NCBI GenBank assembly: GCA_050084985.1
Contig: JBITNC010000002.1
Coordinates: 6,510,001 to 6,574,000 of the forward strand
Source of the DNA: Nageia nagi
Lineage: Eukaryota > Pinophyta
Reading direction: 5' to 3'
Length of the DNA stretch: 64,000 nt
Below the pieces are notes generated by a model. The model did no database searches. It saw only the letters and a program-made list of their open reading frames with translations, and had not been told where the DNA came from. Positions 50,631 to 63,600 of the stretch are shown here, piece after piece. The translations under genes were made by a program, and so were the position numbers. Within the stretch, counting starts at the first letter, position 1; each line of letters opens with the position of its first letter.

Positions 50631-53236
50631 AAATCTATGGAGGATCACTTGATGTGATAAATACAAATCAAATAATGTTGAAATGAAACTCCAAAGCCTA
50701 AAGTGCAAGAAAGCAAGTTCTAATGAAGGTTAAAGAGAATCCTTATGGACATCATCCCATCTTATCGGAATACATGAGTGCTAACTACTATAACCATTGA
50801 GTTGAGTAGGGAATGAAGCTAGATACAAGGTTTGCTCACCAAATGTACCATCATAGATATCTTCAAGGCTAAGGGAATAAAATAAAGGAAAATTGAAGAA
50901 TATTCTTCCAAAATATACAATAGGATCCAAAAGGTCCACTAAGGACTCAGACAAGCTACCTTTAGGAAAAAGGGTGACAACCATGAGTTGGGCTATGAGA
51001 TCTTGAAGGCACCCAATGACACTCAAGAAGATACCCTTTGATAATGACATACTCTAATGCTTCCTGATATTGACCAAAGTGCCTCACAAGGACTAAATAG
51101 GCTTGAGAATGAACTACAATTTCAAGGATAATCAATCTCAAAGCAACTTCACAAGCATAATGGTGTGGTCTTTACCTATACACTATAAGATCACAAAAAG
51201 GATTATAATGAGTAGTATAAGAATAGGGATCAATACAACCAATAATTCCAAAGTGAAGAGCTCAAATTCTTCTTCGTAAAAGAAAAAATATCACCCAAAA
51301 TGAATACCCAAAGCTCAAGTTATGGAATTCACAAGTTTGAGTGTCAAAAATCAAATTTTGGATCCTAAAACATTAGAAAGTTAATTAAATCAAATTTAAT
51401 GATTTTAATTAATTCCTAAATTAGAAACTTCCAAACCATTTACTAGGTAATAGAAGCAATGAAAATATGTTGTTCAAGTAGTCAAAACATCCAGATCGAA
51501 TTGGGAATGTCGTGAAGCTGATGGTTCCAAAAAATGACCATCAAAACTCAAAATAAGGCCAAAAAACCATTAATGAATGAAACTACCAAAATTAATTGGA
51601 GTCTCTAAATCACCTCAAATAGAAAATATCATGGCGAAGTGTCCTAATGAGATGATGAGCATATTAGAAAATAAAATTATTAAGTCATCAATATGTGGGT
51701 CCATCAAATGCCAAGTGAGAGCCACAACTGCATATCAATGCCACATCAGCAGCAATCTATCTTTCCAAAAGTAGGGCCCACATCACATGAGGAAGGAGAT
51801 GAGGCATGATAGATCTAGAGTGAAAAAGAGGTTGTATATGCAAACTAAGAGAAATGCAAAGGTTGGTGATATCTCCATCGAGTCTGTGTGTGTCTAGGAG
51901 TAGATATACAGGTCGATACTCGAGAGGGTGATGCTAGAGATGGTCAAGAAAGAAGGGAAGTTAATAAAACATAATAAATGTAGCTAAAAAAATTCAAGGA
52001 AGGTTCAAAAATTCAAAATTATGGGTGGAGATACTATCATATGTTAGCAAAGGAATAGTGGATCTGGAAGGCATTATGAGCCAACATGAGAATGATGCCA
52101 TATCAAAATATTGCAATGGTATTTAGAGAAGCACCAAGATACAAAGATCTCATGTGTAGCCATGAGGAGCCAATGAACCAATGAGGGTTGATTTCAAATT
52201 TTAGGTTACCAAGAGTGAAGACCAAAGGTTATGATTAGATTTTACACATGCTATAGATTGTATAGATCTCCATAACTACAATGAAAAATGACTACAATTA
52301 TAAACATAGGCACAAGTTGATACCTACATACAAGAAAGGGAAGAAAAAATATGCAACACAAAGGTCACAAGCCTAGTCATGCGAGCCATCAAAAAGAGGA
52401 GATTTAGGCACACCAAAAAAATGGAAGACCATAAAATTTGAACAAACATATAATCACCATCAAAATACCCCTATAAGCACATCACTACTAGCCATAAAAG
52501 AATATGTAGAAAAATAATAGAGGTGAGGAGGAGATAGTGTCTACAAAGTTATAGCAAGGTAGCAAGTAATGTAATGAAAATGCATAATATGAAAACCACA
52601 AGATCATCTCGCTGCAAAAAAAATCATGATCTGTACACCATGCTACAAATTGGAGATCAAACCAAAAACATTTGAGAGAGAAAAATACAGCAAATAGTTA
52701 CAATCTCATGCATAGCAAAGATCCTAGTGTATGCATCAAATCTAATATGAGAATGTTCTACAACACCACAAAGGTGTCGTGAGATGGAAAGAGGACACCA
52801 TGAGGACCATGAATAAGCCAAAAAGGAGCCATTGGAACTACATGAGCCTATGAGGCCAGTCATCCTAGAGAGAAGCATTGAATGAAGGATGCTGAATATG
52901 CACCTCATTGTAGAGCTTCTTACATAATTACAGATCCACCATGAGATAATGCCTTACAAAATCATGAGGAGGAGAGGGAGAGGATGATTAGACCTCCCCA
53001 AATCCTTCATGCTTTATTAGGGAAGATAATTTGTAGATACTTTTTTTACATGTCTGATTAACACTTCAAAAAAATTATGTTATTGAAAAAACTTTTAAAG
53101 TGTAGGTCACGACTTTCCACATAACTTTACAATATGCAAAAATGAAATTGCATAAAAAAATTTGAAGGTGAGAGGGGGATTGGATTGAGGCCAACCCTCC
53201 CTCAAATTGTTTAGAGAAATATTGGCTCTGATACCA

Positions 53237-53459
53237 TGATAGGAAATAGAATAATTGATATTATTACAATGAGAAGCCTTAGTTAAATAGCCAAGGATGA
53301 ACAATTACAATCATAGGATGGGTTGATACATGAAATGATCTCAACTTCCAAACATTACAAAATAGGATAAGGATAATAATGACAACCCATGTGTTGTCAA
53401 CTAACTTAGTAACACTAAAGTTAGATACCCTAACATAGAAAGCTTAATTAACTCCAACA
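53237..53459 (-). repeat. 5' LTR of the nested non-coding element
   Basis: It is 223 bp long and homologous to 49784-50007. On the minus strand it ends CCTATCA directly against the primer site. Confidence 0.88.
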
Positions 53460-53464
53460 TCTTC

Positions 53465-54240
53465 CATGATTTTTTTGGTTACTCAATAAGATAAGGAGGT
53501 TCTTTATTACCATCAAGGCTTAACCTACAAATCCCATCAATCACATCATCCAAAGAAATTTATGGAAATAATTAAGAGAAAGAAAATTATTGTTATGGAG
53601 GAGGTGTTTGCATTACTAAGGCACAATATGTGAAACCAAAAATCTTGATATGCCTAACCAAAGGAAAATAACCAAAGTGCATTTTATATAAAGTCTTATT
53701 AGCAAGAGCATGAGATGGACATATATTTTTGACATATACTACAAACTGAACTACATCACCCCAAAACATCATTTTCACATTCTTAAAAAATAACATTTTC
53801 CAATTCATATTCCACAAAGTTATATTTATTCTCTAAGCTACACCATTTTCACATTCTTAAAAAATAACATTTTCCAATTTATTTGATATGTATTCACCCC
53901 CATTATTAGAATGAAGTGTGCTAATATGAGTGTGTGCTTATTTCTCAATCATAAAATGATATTGTTTAAGATTTTTAAAATATTTAAACTTATTCTTCAA
54001 AAAATACATCCAACACATTCTAATATAATCATCAACAAGTGTCATGATATATTTATTTCCAACACCAAAAGGAATAGGCAATGGTACACAAAATTAGAGT
54101 GTATAAGTTCTACTTTTTTACATGCTCTAAATTTTGAATCAATAAAAGGTTATTTATTATTCCTTCCTATGAAATATGCTTCATAAGCTTCTACATCCCT
54201 AAGAATGGTTGTCAATCTCAAGACACCTTTCTTTTACAAC
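53465..54240 (-). pseudogene. Copia-3 integrase
   Basis: Minus-strand pieces FFKNVKMMFWGDVVQFVVYV and CPSHALANKT, then FGYFPLVRHIKIFG, match the C-terminal half of the Copia-1 integrase closely. The catalytic core upstream is broken by stops, and a ~30-bp segment (near 53773 and 53846) is duplicated within it. Confidence 0.8.
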
Positions 54241-54720
54241 AAACAAAGATCATCAAGAATTAGATGCCCAAATATTACAAGTCACAATACACCAGATGAG
54301 AGTATACCTTTTTCTTGATAAGAGAGGTAGATAAAATTCCTTTATTCAGAATAAATCTCATGCAACTTCAACAACGTATCATCCTCTCCACCAATCATCA
54401 ACAATTTATTATCTGAATACCTCATTAACTCCACCTTACAATCGAACACATAAATGGAATAAATTTATTATTGAATGAGCATAAGAGATAATAGGTTCCT
54501 TAATAATTCAAGAAGGTAGATAACATCATGAAGAAGCATATCTAAAATGATTGGCAATTTAATTCTCATAGTACCAATACTTCAAGGTTTAATAATCAAT
54601 CTATCAGTAAAATATATTGCACCATCAATGTTTGTATTCATCTCTTCAAAAAAATCTCTACAAAATACCATGTGACATATCACACAAGTATTAAATAACC
54701 ATGCTTCCTCCTAAGATACA
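54241..54720 (-). pseudogene. Copia-3 protease and pre-integrase region
   Basis: Readings ICHMVFCRDFFEEMNTNIDG and DVIYLLELLRNLLS parallel the Copia-1 protease region. The catalytic Asp motif itself is not intact. Confidence 0.72.
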
Positions 54721-54849
54721 AATGAAGAATTACATAAATTTTTATTTGTAGTACCACGTTGAACAGTAACATAATGAGCACTATCAATGTTCTTACTCTT
54801 TTGTTGATCCTAATTTTATTTCTTTATTGATCTTCTCCTATGGAGTTTG

Positions 54850-55660
54850 ATAGGTAGTAGCTTCATACCCTTTTATATCATATCTTGTATAGTGAATATT
54901 TTTTCTCTCATCATGATGAACTTAATTAGATCTAATCCTTACCTCTAGAATTTATCTTACCATGACCACTGTGGCTACCTTCACCATGAGAATAATCATG
55001 TGTAATATTCTTTACCTTTTGCTCAATAATTAATGTGTTTGATGTAGGATCGCTAGTATTCTTACCACATTTTTTTATCACATTCTACAATCTTATTTGA
55101 TAATATACCAAATATGAGAGATTTCAAATTACAAATAGCTTGTAGGGATTCAATATACTTTGAATATGTGGGGTACAATACCTTAATTAGGTTCATAAGA
55201 GCAATGTAAATTTATACACTTATAGAGTTTATATTATACATAATTACTCTAATATCTAAAATTAATGCCATGGGATCATTATCTTTCAAATCTAGGTTGA
55301 AGAGCTTCAACTATAATTAGATTAGTTCCAATTCAAAATGGGAGTCATATAATTATTTTAGTTTCTTTAATGCATTCCAAGCATCATCTATTAATATAAT
55401 GTGGAAGTTCACCTCTTCACTAACCAAAGCTACAATCAAAGCATAGGCCTTACTATTCTTCATATTTCAAACCATAAGCTCTTTGGCATCAATCAGTTTG
55501 GTGGGTAGATTATCACCATCACAAATTCTTACCCAAAAATCATTAAAACTCAAGCTATACTTAAGTTTTGTAGACCACTCCAATAAATTTATTTTACTAG
55601 TCAACACTATTCCAGCAATAGTCACAAGTGAATGCATCTTTGAAAAAAAATTTCAATGTC
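54850..55660 (-). pseudogene. Copia-3 gag
   Basis: It opens MHSLVTIAGIVLTSKINLLE and contains FNDFWVRICDGD and AKELMVW, closely parallel to Copia-1 gag. Later parts are broken. The zinc-knuckle region is unrecognisable. Confidence 0.78.
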
Positions 55661-56638
55661 TGTAAAAAAATTAAAATTTAAATGAATTTTTCTGTTAAAC
55701 ATATTTACATAAATTCTATATAAATGTTAAAATTTTCATATTTTTAAGGTTTAAAACTTATCTCAAATTATAGTCATCAAAATTTTGGATCAAAAAAAAA
55801 AAAAGAATCACCAAAAATAGATTAAAAAATGAAGAATTTATGGCCAAAATACTGTTTAAAATTAAAATTGGGTTAAAAAACACCTTTAAATATTGACTGG
55901 GCATGAATTTCATGCTAACTATGCAGGGTAGTACTAATGTAGCTGGGTAATGTGATGAGTTAACTAGGCATCAAGTCATCAGGAGTGCAAGCTAATCATA
56001 TTAGAATCTCAAATAAAACTATAGAGGGACATTACATGGTGGTAGAATCTAGCATGGGGGGATCAGAGAATGTCAACTTTTATCCCTCTTCAATGCATAA
56101 ACAAAGTCAAACACAAAAGGGAGATCTGATTTTTTATCAATGCATAGGCTAGTCTCCATGAATGACATGCAACTTCACTCCAAACTATGGGTTTCTCCTT
56201 GAAACTATGGATGAGATTCTCCTCTAATGCACATGATGGTGCATGAGGTATCCACCACTACTTCCAAATATAAACATATCTTTCAACAAAAATAACACTA
56301 CAAATTTTTCCCAAATGATTGATATGCTTTTCAAAACCAATTTTCTAGAAAATTGCACACAATAAAACCACTGAAACTTCAATCAAAACAACAAACCAAT
56401 CACATAAAACCACTACTCATATATTGAAACTTCAAATAAGCATAACTTCATCTTTTTTTCTCCAAAATATTTTATCTAATATACCAAATCAATTGAAATG
56501 AAAAAGGATATCTGACTATGAGCTCTAAAATAGATTTTGATAATCATATTTTGTAAAAATTTAGGATAAATATTTTTGAAATAATCTAAGTAGATTTTTC
56601 CTTTGATTTGCATGGATTTAGAAGAGATATTGAACATA
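55661..56638. other. Copia-3 leader, nothing recognised
   Basis: About 1 kb of AT-rich sequence lies between gag and the primer site. It is shorter than the Copia-1 leader and shows no trace of the PLAT fragment. Confidence 0.5.
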
Positions 56639-56651
56639 GCTATGATACCAA

Positions 56652-56901
56652 TGATAGGTCATTTATTAACTTCAAGATCAAAAGTATTCTATTAGCTTGA
56701 AAATGATTGTAAATACATTGCAAAATAACTCTATGTATTCACCTTCTTAGGTGATCCTTAGGATCCCTCAAGAACTCTTCATATTTAGTAACTTATGGCT
56801 CTTAGAATACCACTATACTCTAAGTTGCAAAATTAATAAATATAATAAATACTAATATTATATTATAAATACCATAATACCTAAGGAGTATGTGTCTAAC
56901 A
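56652..56901 (-). repeat. Copia-3 5' LTR
   Basis: It is 250 bp long, with the decayed iMet primer site at 56639-56650 one base away, as in Copia-1. Confidence 0.88.
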
Positions 56902-56906
56902 CTCCC

Positions 56907-57340
56907 TTACATTTAGCATATGAACTTGTTCATATTTTTCTTGTTGAATTTGTCGTTTCAACTTTGAGAATTATATAAAGGAAAATAAAGGATGAAGAAG
57001 GACCTATTCATGAAAGAATGATATAGATTCAACAATAAGAAATGCATGAAAAAGTTAATGAAATCATCAAAAAGAAGAAAATCTAGAAAAAAGGAGTTTT
57101 TTTAAAATTTTAAATGATCTCCATTCAAGGTTAATAAACTAGTCATAGTATATGATTTGAGGTATCATTAAAGGAAAAATAGTAAGTTGTTACTAAGGTA
57201 GAGTCTAGACCATACCAGATAGTAGCACTACATGATAATAGAACATATATACTTGAAGAATTTGATGGTACTCTAGTATATAATTGGTTCAACCATGAAT
57301 AATCAAAGGTTTTTCAAGCTTCTTATTGAAGACCCTCCTA
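56907..57340 (+). pseudogene. Ty3/Gypsy integrase C-terminus, continuation
   Basis: The reading resumes after the CTCCC duplication with LHLAYELVHIFLVEF, the counterpart of the SPyqLVYGkEAvLPiE block. It ends near 57330 with ILEEFDGTLVYNWFNHE, typical of the end of a Gypsy pol. No LTR could be identified downstream. Confidence 0.72.
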
Positions 57341-60300
57341 CCATGATGATAGAGTAGAAATTAGAAGGGAAAGAAAATATTATCTTTAGATTTTTCTTGT
57401 AAATATATAGTTTCTTTGTATAATCAATAAATTTCATACTCAATAATAGTACCTAGCTATTAACTTGTGCAAGATATTGGTGCCTACTAGGTAAGTGCAA
57501 GAAGATGGGTCTACTTTATGGCCAAAAAGTGGATGCTTTTTCTTTGATTTTTCACTTGTTCATAATTGATCTCAAAATTTGAAGCACTTAGAGATGGAAT
57601 CTTGGAAAGGCCACTTTGGTAAAATTGTAGTGCTCCAATTCTAGTTTTCAAATACATAATTTATTCCAATACCCATATGATAGAAATTAAAATTTGATAG
57701 GCATGTATAAAAACTATTGTTTAAAATTTATTGCTTCAGGATCATACCAATAATAGTTAGGCATGTATAATTTGACCTAAATTAAAGTATTTTTTAAAAT
57801 ACATTTGGGAAAATATAGTTAAGACATTGAAGAATGATGAGAATATTTTTGATGATTTTTTTATTGGTTTTTTATTGGGCCTAACTACATTTTTTAAAAG
57901 TGCTTTTGTTGGGCAAGCATAACTTGACTTAAACTTATCATTTTTTAGATTTTTTTTATTTAGTAGAGAATTATGTATAGAATATTTTCATATATTCTTT
58001 GTAATTTTTAAAAAATAAAGTTATTAGAAAAATAACACTAATTTTTCAAGTTTATGGACAAGTTTGATTGAAAATTAATTGAAAAATAGAAAATATAATG
58101 TAATTGTAAAAAAAATATATATTTGAAATTTGCAATCTCTCATATGTAATTTCGTAAAAAAATAAATAACAATGATTATTAAATACACATTCAAATTTGG
58201 TTTTTTCCATTATCATTGATTGGAACTTGCATGTGCATCTATAAGGATAAGGATTGGCTCACCATGCCTCTCCCAAGCCAAAATATAAGGTGGGAAGCAA
58301 ATTTGAAATTTGGAATTAGATCTCGATACGAAAGGGATCCCATTATATACTGAGATCCTATTATATAAAGTACAATAAATCCATGTAAAAAGAAACAAGA
58401 TCCCATTTTGGTTAGGTTCTCGAACCATATATTAGGATCCCATTTTCATTTTGGCTTGGGAACTTGAAACAAAATAGGATCTTATTCTACCCAAATTGTT
58501 TTTAAGTCTACTTATGTTCACTTTTAGTGGATCCAACTTCTTGCATGCATCCTTCTAATAAGCTATAATGATAGCAATAATATAATAACGATGTAGCTAG
58601 AATGAAGAGATAACGATATAGTAATGATTAGTATATAGTACATAGTATAAGTGTACTATGGGGTATTTAAGTTGCTGAATAGCTACATAATATATAAAGA
58701 TTAATCTAAACTTTCCTTCAATATTTAGGTATTTTTTAATTTATACTACCACCTTATCCCATGACTTAAAGATTCCTAGGCAATTCCAGATTGTAGCTAG
58801 CAAAATTTTTCATCCTCTATGAGAAATTTAGTTAGAAATGATTTTTACATGGAGAATGAATTTATATTTTTGTATAAAGCCTAAATATTTGAGATCAATT
58901 TTTCCAAGATCGTAAATAAAACTTCATTGACTACACCCCTTCCCTTATCTCATATTTTGATAGCTTAGATAGAAATACTTTTACCATAGCCTATAAATTT
59001 CTTTAAAAAAAGTTAAGTTATCTCATCCTCTTGAGAATTGAAGTGATCTCTTCATCTATCTTAAGCATCAAGGGCTCTATTTTGACTAGTTCTCCTCCCA
59101 TGTTGTTGTCTTTGAACCCATAATGTGTGATGTAAGATTTGTTTTTGGAGTATAAGTTAGTGCAAGCCTTATGATAATAAATTGAGTACATCTTGGCTCC
59201 TTTAAAGATTATATTTTTCCTCCTAAGGACTTCCAATGCCACTCTATTAAGGAGAAAATATTGCATGTCAATAACCCTCTAATGAAAATCATAAAACTCT
59301 ATGTACCACCACCCTCTCTATCAAATTAATGATTTCTAATACACATTATCATCGTATTAGAATCAAAAGATTACATGGGGGATATATATTTAAATCTATC
59401 ATGGTAAGTGTTCCCAACTCTCTAATCTCAATAGTTAGAATTCTTATTGCCCATGAGCCTATTATCACTGATCAAAGACTTTGAAATATTTTTAAATATA
59501 ATATTTTTAACTGAATTCATTAATGAAGTTTTAAATTTATATAATTTAGAGGATTGTATATAGACAAAAATGAATAGATAGTGAACATAATAGAAATAGA
59601 TTAATAAACTTGTCTAATCAAAGATAAGAAATGATAATAAAAGATGAAAGACCAAAGTGATAGATACATATGTATATATCAACTTAATAAATAATGGAAG
59701 AAGTAGTTCTCTTCAAGAGAAAAAAAGTATTGCATATTATGCTAGCTTTTTCTATGATTGTATGCATGTATCTATGTTGTAGAATTGAACATTTAGACAT
59801 AGCATTCTTTTGTATTTTTGCTTGATTTATTTCTATACTATTGATAAAGACTCATCTTTCACTTGGTGATCTAGTTATTATGCCTCTTACATAGATCATT
59901 TAATAATACTTCATAATTTTGTGCAATATTTACATTCTTTGAACCCAATAATTATGCTTACTAGCTTTATGCTTTTGTCATTATTCTCAAATAATTGATC
60001 ATAATCTTTTATAATTAAGATTTTTTCTCTAAAAGTTAAGTGAAGAGACATCAATTTATTTATTTTATTTTTTCAACCAAATGAAAAATTATCTTTAAAA
60101 TATAAAATTTTAGATATTTGAAATAATCTAAGATAATAATGAAGAAAATAAAGTCTAACACACAACATAAAATAAAAAAGACCAATGAAAAGTAATATCC
60201 TCTTAAACAATCATAAATATATAATTAAATTGAAAGAAATTTTAAAGAATTGAAAATTCACCTAAATTTTAAATTTATATTCTCATGTGACAGTCTATTT

Positions 60301-60600
60301 AAAAAAAATCAAAATTCAACAATTAAATGTCAACATACTAAACTACAATTAAATATTATTTTTAATTTAATAAAAAATAATAAATATAAATATTATTTTC
60401 AAAAAAATTAATCATCAAAATGAAATATAAGTTTTAAATACAAAATCATCGTAAAAATGAAAAAGAATGAATGATTTTGTCCATGAACAAATTTCCTCTC
60501 CACAAGGAAAAACAATTATTATATGCAAACTACAAAATAAATGAATACTTCAATAGAATTTTTAGAAACCCAGTGAAATGAGTGCTTTGGCAACTATCTA
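57341..60600. other. AT-rich intergenic stretch, nothing firmly recognised
   Basis: Two minus-strand frames occur, 58213-58428 (71 residues) and 59018-59266 (82 residues), without a recognisable domain. Around 58320-58490 GGATCCCATT-type words recur a few times. The rest is AT-rich and may be old transposon DNA. Confidence 0.45.
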
Positions 60601-60633
60601 CCATAAGATGAGCAAAGACTCTTCCATGTTTCT

Positions 60634-63600
60634 CTAGTTGCAGCTTGCCACAACTATCTTAGCAGGGTGACTTGGTTGGTTGTACACAAAGTCGAACTGT
60701 TGTCTGGGCCCTAACTCCTTCAGACGTGGTGGGAATGTGTAAGTATTGTTTTGTCCAGAAATTGGAGTCAGTCCCCAAAGTTGGCCTCCAAGACCATTGA
60801 TCTTGATAACCAGATTGTGGAAAGACTTGTCCTTGAGACTGTTGAAGACTGTGGCTCTTATATGATAATACTTACGCCCTTCAGATCGCCATGTAGAACG
60901 AATGGACTTCACTATTTGAATGTCCCCACAAGTATTGTTCTTGTCAACTGCACATACACAATTGGAATCAAAATAAGTACTGTTGCTGCTGATGCAAACA
61001 ATATTAACATACATGATACTTTTACCATTTGTTTGCTAATAGATTTTGCATGCATTATGGGAAGCATAATGGAATTCCCAGACAATACCTCCTATTGTCT
61101 ATTGAATGTTGTAACAACTAAACTAGGCCTTCTAAGTAGAAAATTATAACAAAAGTACCTGATGTAAGTTGTACAGAAAAAGCTTGAGGAAGAGTTAAAG
61201 GTCCCTTGTTAAGAGGATGCTTGCGAGCATCTGTTAAAAATCACGAATGATATGCTTTAATATAAACCATGAAGATGGTTCACTGTAATAGATCTTTTTT
61301 AATAAAAGCAAATGAAAATGCACATACCTGTATACCAGTATAATCTAGCAAACAGACCAACAAGAGGAGCGTTGTTATAAGTTGGGGCTTCAGACTGCTC
61401 GTAACTGTCTCTTTTATCTTGGTACTTATCGAACCTATCAGGGCCTCCAACGAGAGCACCAACAAGAACGTTAGGGTCTGGTGAATCCCTATTGAACCAA
61501 TCTGCGTAGCCTTCTTCGCAACCAATGAAACTGGGGTCTTTCTTGTAAGAAACTATAGATGCTGCACGATGGTGAACATTTTGTGGATACTTTGTGCCAT
61601 ACCCTACCATATAACTCATGCCCATTGGATTCTTGCCTAGAATGTAGTCAGCCTAATCATCATAGGGATAATAATATTTCAAAAACCGTAATACGTAGTT
61701 ATGAATTATTACTAATAAAACTCTGATGAGTTGATATACATGAATCTGGATATGATACCTGAGTTCTTGCAAATTTAAGCATTTGTTGGGGAGTGACAAA
61801 CCCAGATGGACATTCCAGGGGCTGCTTAGTTTTCCTTAGGTAATCCCCATATACTATCAACAAAAATGATGCTGAGGAAACATACTGCATATTATTCCAG
61901 GTCCTTACATATAACATGCCACCTGCAATAAACCATCAAGCAATATCTTAGTGCTTCCTTAAAGCCATGAGTGACAAGCTTGGATGAACTTGCTGAGATT
62001 GATCAAAGTGTAGAATGTTACCTTCAGTAAAGCGAACATTATAACCATTGTTTCTCTGCAAGCAAGAACAGAGAAAGTATTGTGCCTTTTCTTGGTATTT
62101 CTCTAGAGTGGAAGTATATTGACCACCCTTTCCTTCCAAAAGTACCTTCGAAATAATAAAAACCATACATATGAATCCTGTCAGTTATATAGAGAGAGAT
62201 GGGGAAGGTTCACTAAAATCTAAATCCCAATTCTAGACAATAATTATATATATAAGATACAGATCATTTCTAAAACCACCATCTCTCTCTCTCTCAAAAG
62301 TCATATATTGTGTGATGATTTAAACATGCAGACAAAATAACACAATGCTATGAAAGACAATGGACTTTATACAACAATGATTGAAAAGGCAATCAATAAC
62401 AATGACAATATAATTCAAACTATCTACTTAGCCTTCCTTGTATATCTATTGAATATGATATGTGGTAAGAGAGCAATTCTGATCTGGATCAGAAGATTTC
62501 ATGGTAGTTATTGCAATGTTTAATAGTGATTATACCTTAGCCATAAGAATCTGCACGCCAGGATATTTCATATCCCAGCTGAATTCCTGAATAGCCCAAT
62601 CAGTTCCTCCTAACTCCTCAGCGTTGTCTATGACATATTGCAGATAATGATCGTTTCCAGTTGCTCGATACAGCCATGCACCAGCCCACAACAACTCATC
62701 CTAACAAAAGCACAACACTTCTATAATAATCCTTCAAAATATCAAACTTATGATTACGAAGAGGTATTTCAGATCCATGAAATTATCATCTATAGTGTTA
62801 AAAAAGGAATGTCTTACTTCGTATCCGCTTTGAGATTTATAAAACTTAGCAGCAGAAATGATACTTGAATCATATTTGCCCCGGTACTTGTCAGCAAAAT
62901 CAAATAGCTGTAAAAACATAAAATTAATGTTTAGATTTTTGCTTCAATAATTCAAGCCATCCATAGAATTCATTTGATATTTTAAGCCCATAGAGACTAT
63001 ATTATTTTTCCTATTGCACTTGATTATAAAAAAATACTAGTAGGACTGCATGGGGCTTCGTTCAATTTACAAACCTGTATGGCATGTTGTAGTAAGGTGT
63101 TTGAATATCCTGAATTGTAGTGTTTGAATGCCATTGAAGCAGCCGCCATAGCAGCTGCTGTTTCAGCAGCTAGATCAGAGCCTGGGTTGTTCACATCGAT
63201 CTTGTGGCCATCTCTTGGGGTTGACATATCTTCTGGTCTCTGCCAACACTTATGATCACTATCACCATCACCTACCTGAAAATGAAATTTGTCAATGATC
63301 AAAACAATAAATATGGAAAATCTAAGAATATATATATCTCACTAGCTTGAGTTAACAGTACCTGTCCCCACAACACATTGGGCTCAGTATGGGCTTTGAT
63401 CAAATAATCACTTCCCCATCTGATGGCATCAAGAGCATATGACAATTGCCCAGAAGCAGAAAGCTGGCGCCTATACTCCACTACACTCCAACTCAACATG
63501 GTCACTGTAAATGCCATGGGTAGTCCGAACTTGACATTATCACCAGCATCATAGTAGCCCCCTACCAAATCAACCTGCATTACAAACACAACCATTACAT

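Larger units (their letters stand above)
49784..53459 (-). mobile_element. Non-coding LTR element nested in Copia-3
   Basis: LTRs of 224 bp (49784-50007) and 223 bp (53237-53459) flank a 3.2-kb interior. TCTTC is duplicated at 49779-49783 and 53460-53464. The primer site TGGTATCAGAGC abuts the 5' LTR at 53225-53236. The polypurine tract GCTTAAAGGGGGG abuts the 3' LTR at 50008-50020. No retroviral protein motif was found in any frame. The best open piece (50781-51050, minus, 89 residues) has no known domain. This is a LARD-like non-autonomous element, small for the class. The LTRs differ at roughly one in ten sites, so it is not recent. Confidence 0.88.
47799..56901 (-). mobile_element. Copia-3: decayed Ty1/copia retrotransposon inside the Gypsy element
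   Basis: The element is 9103 bp long, of which 3676 bp is a further nested element and one copy of its 5-bp duplication is extra. LTRs are 250 bp each (47799-48048 and 56652-56901), with a perfect CTCCC duplication and a decayed primer site TGGTATCATAGC at 56639-56650. Gag opens MHSLV and contains ELMVW, as in Copia-1, so both belong to one family. The LTRs are visibly more diverged than those of Copia-1, and the coding region is full of stops. Confidence 0.9.
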
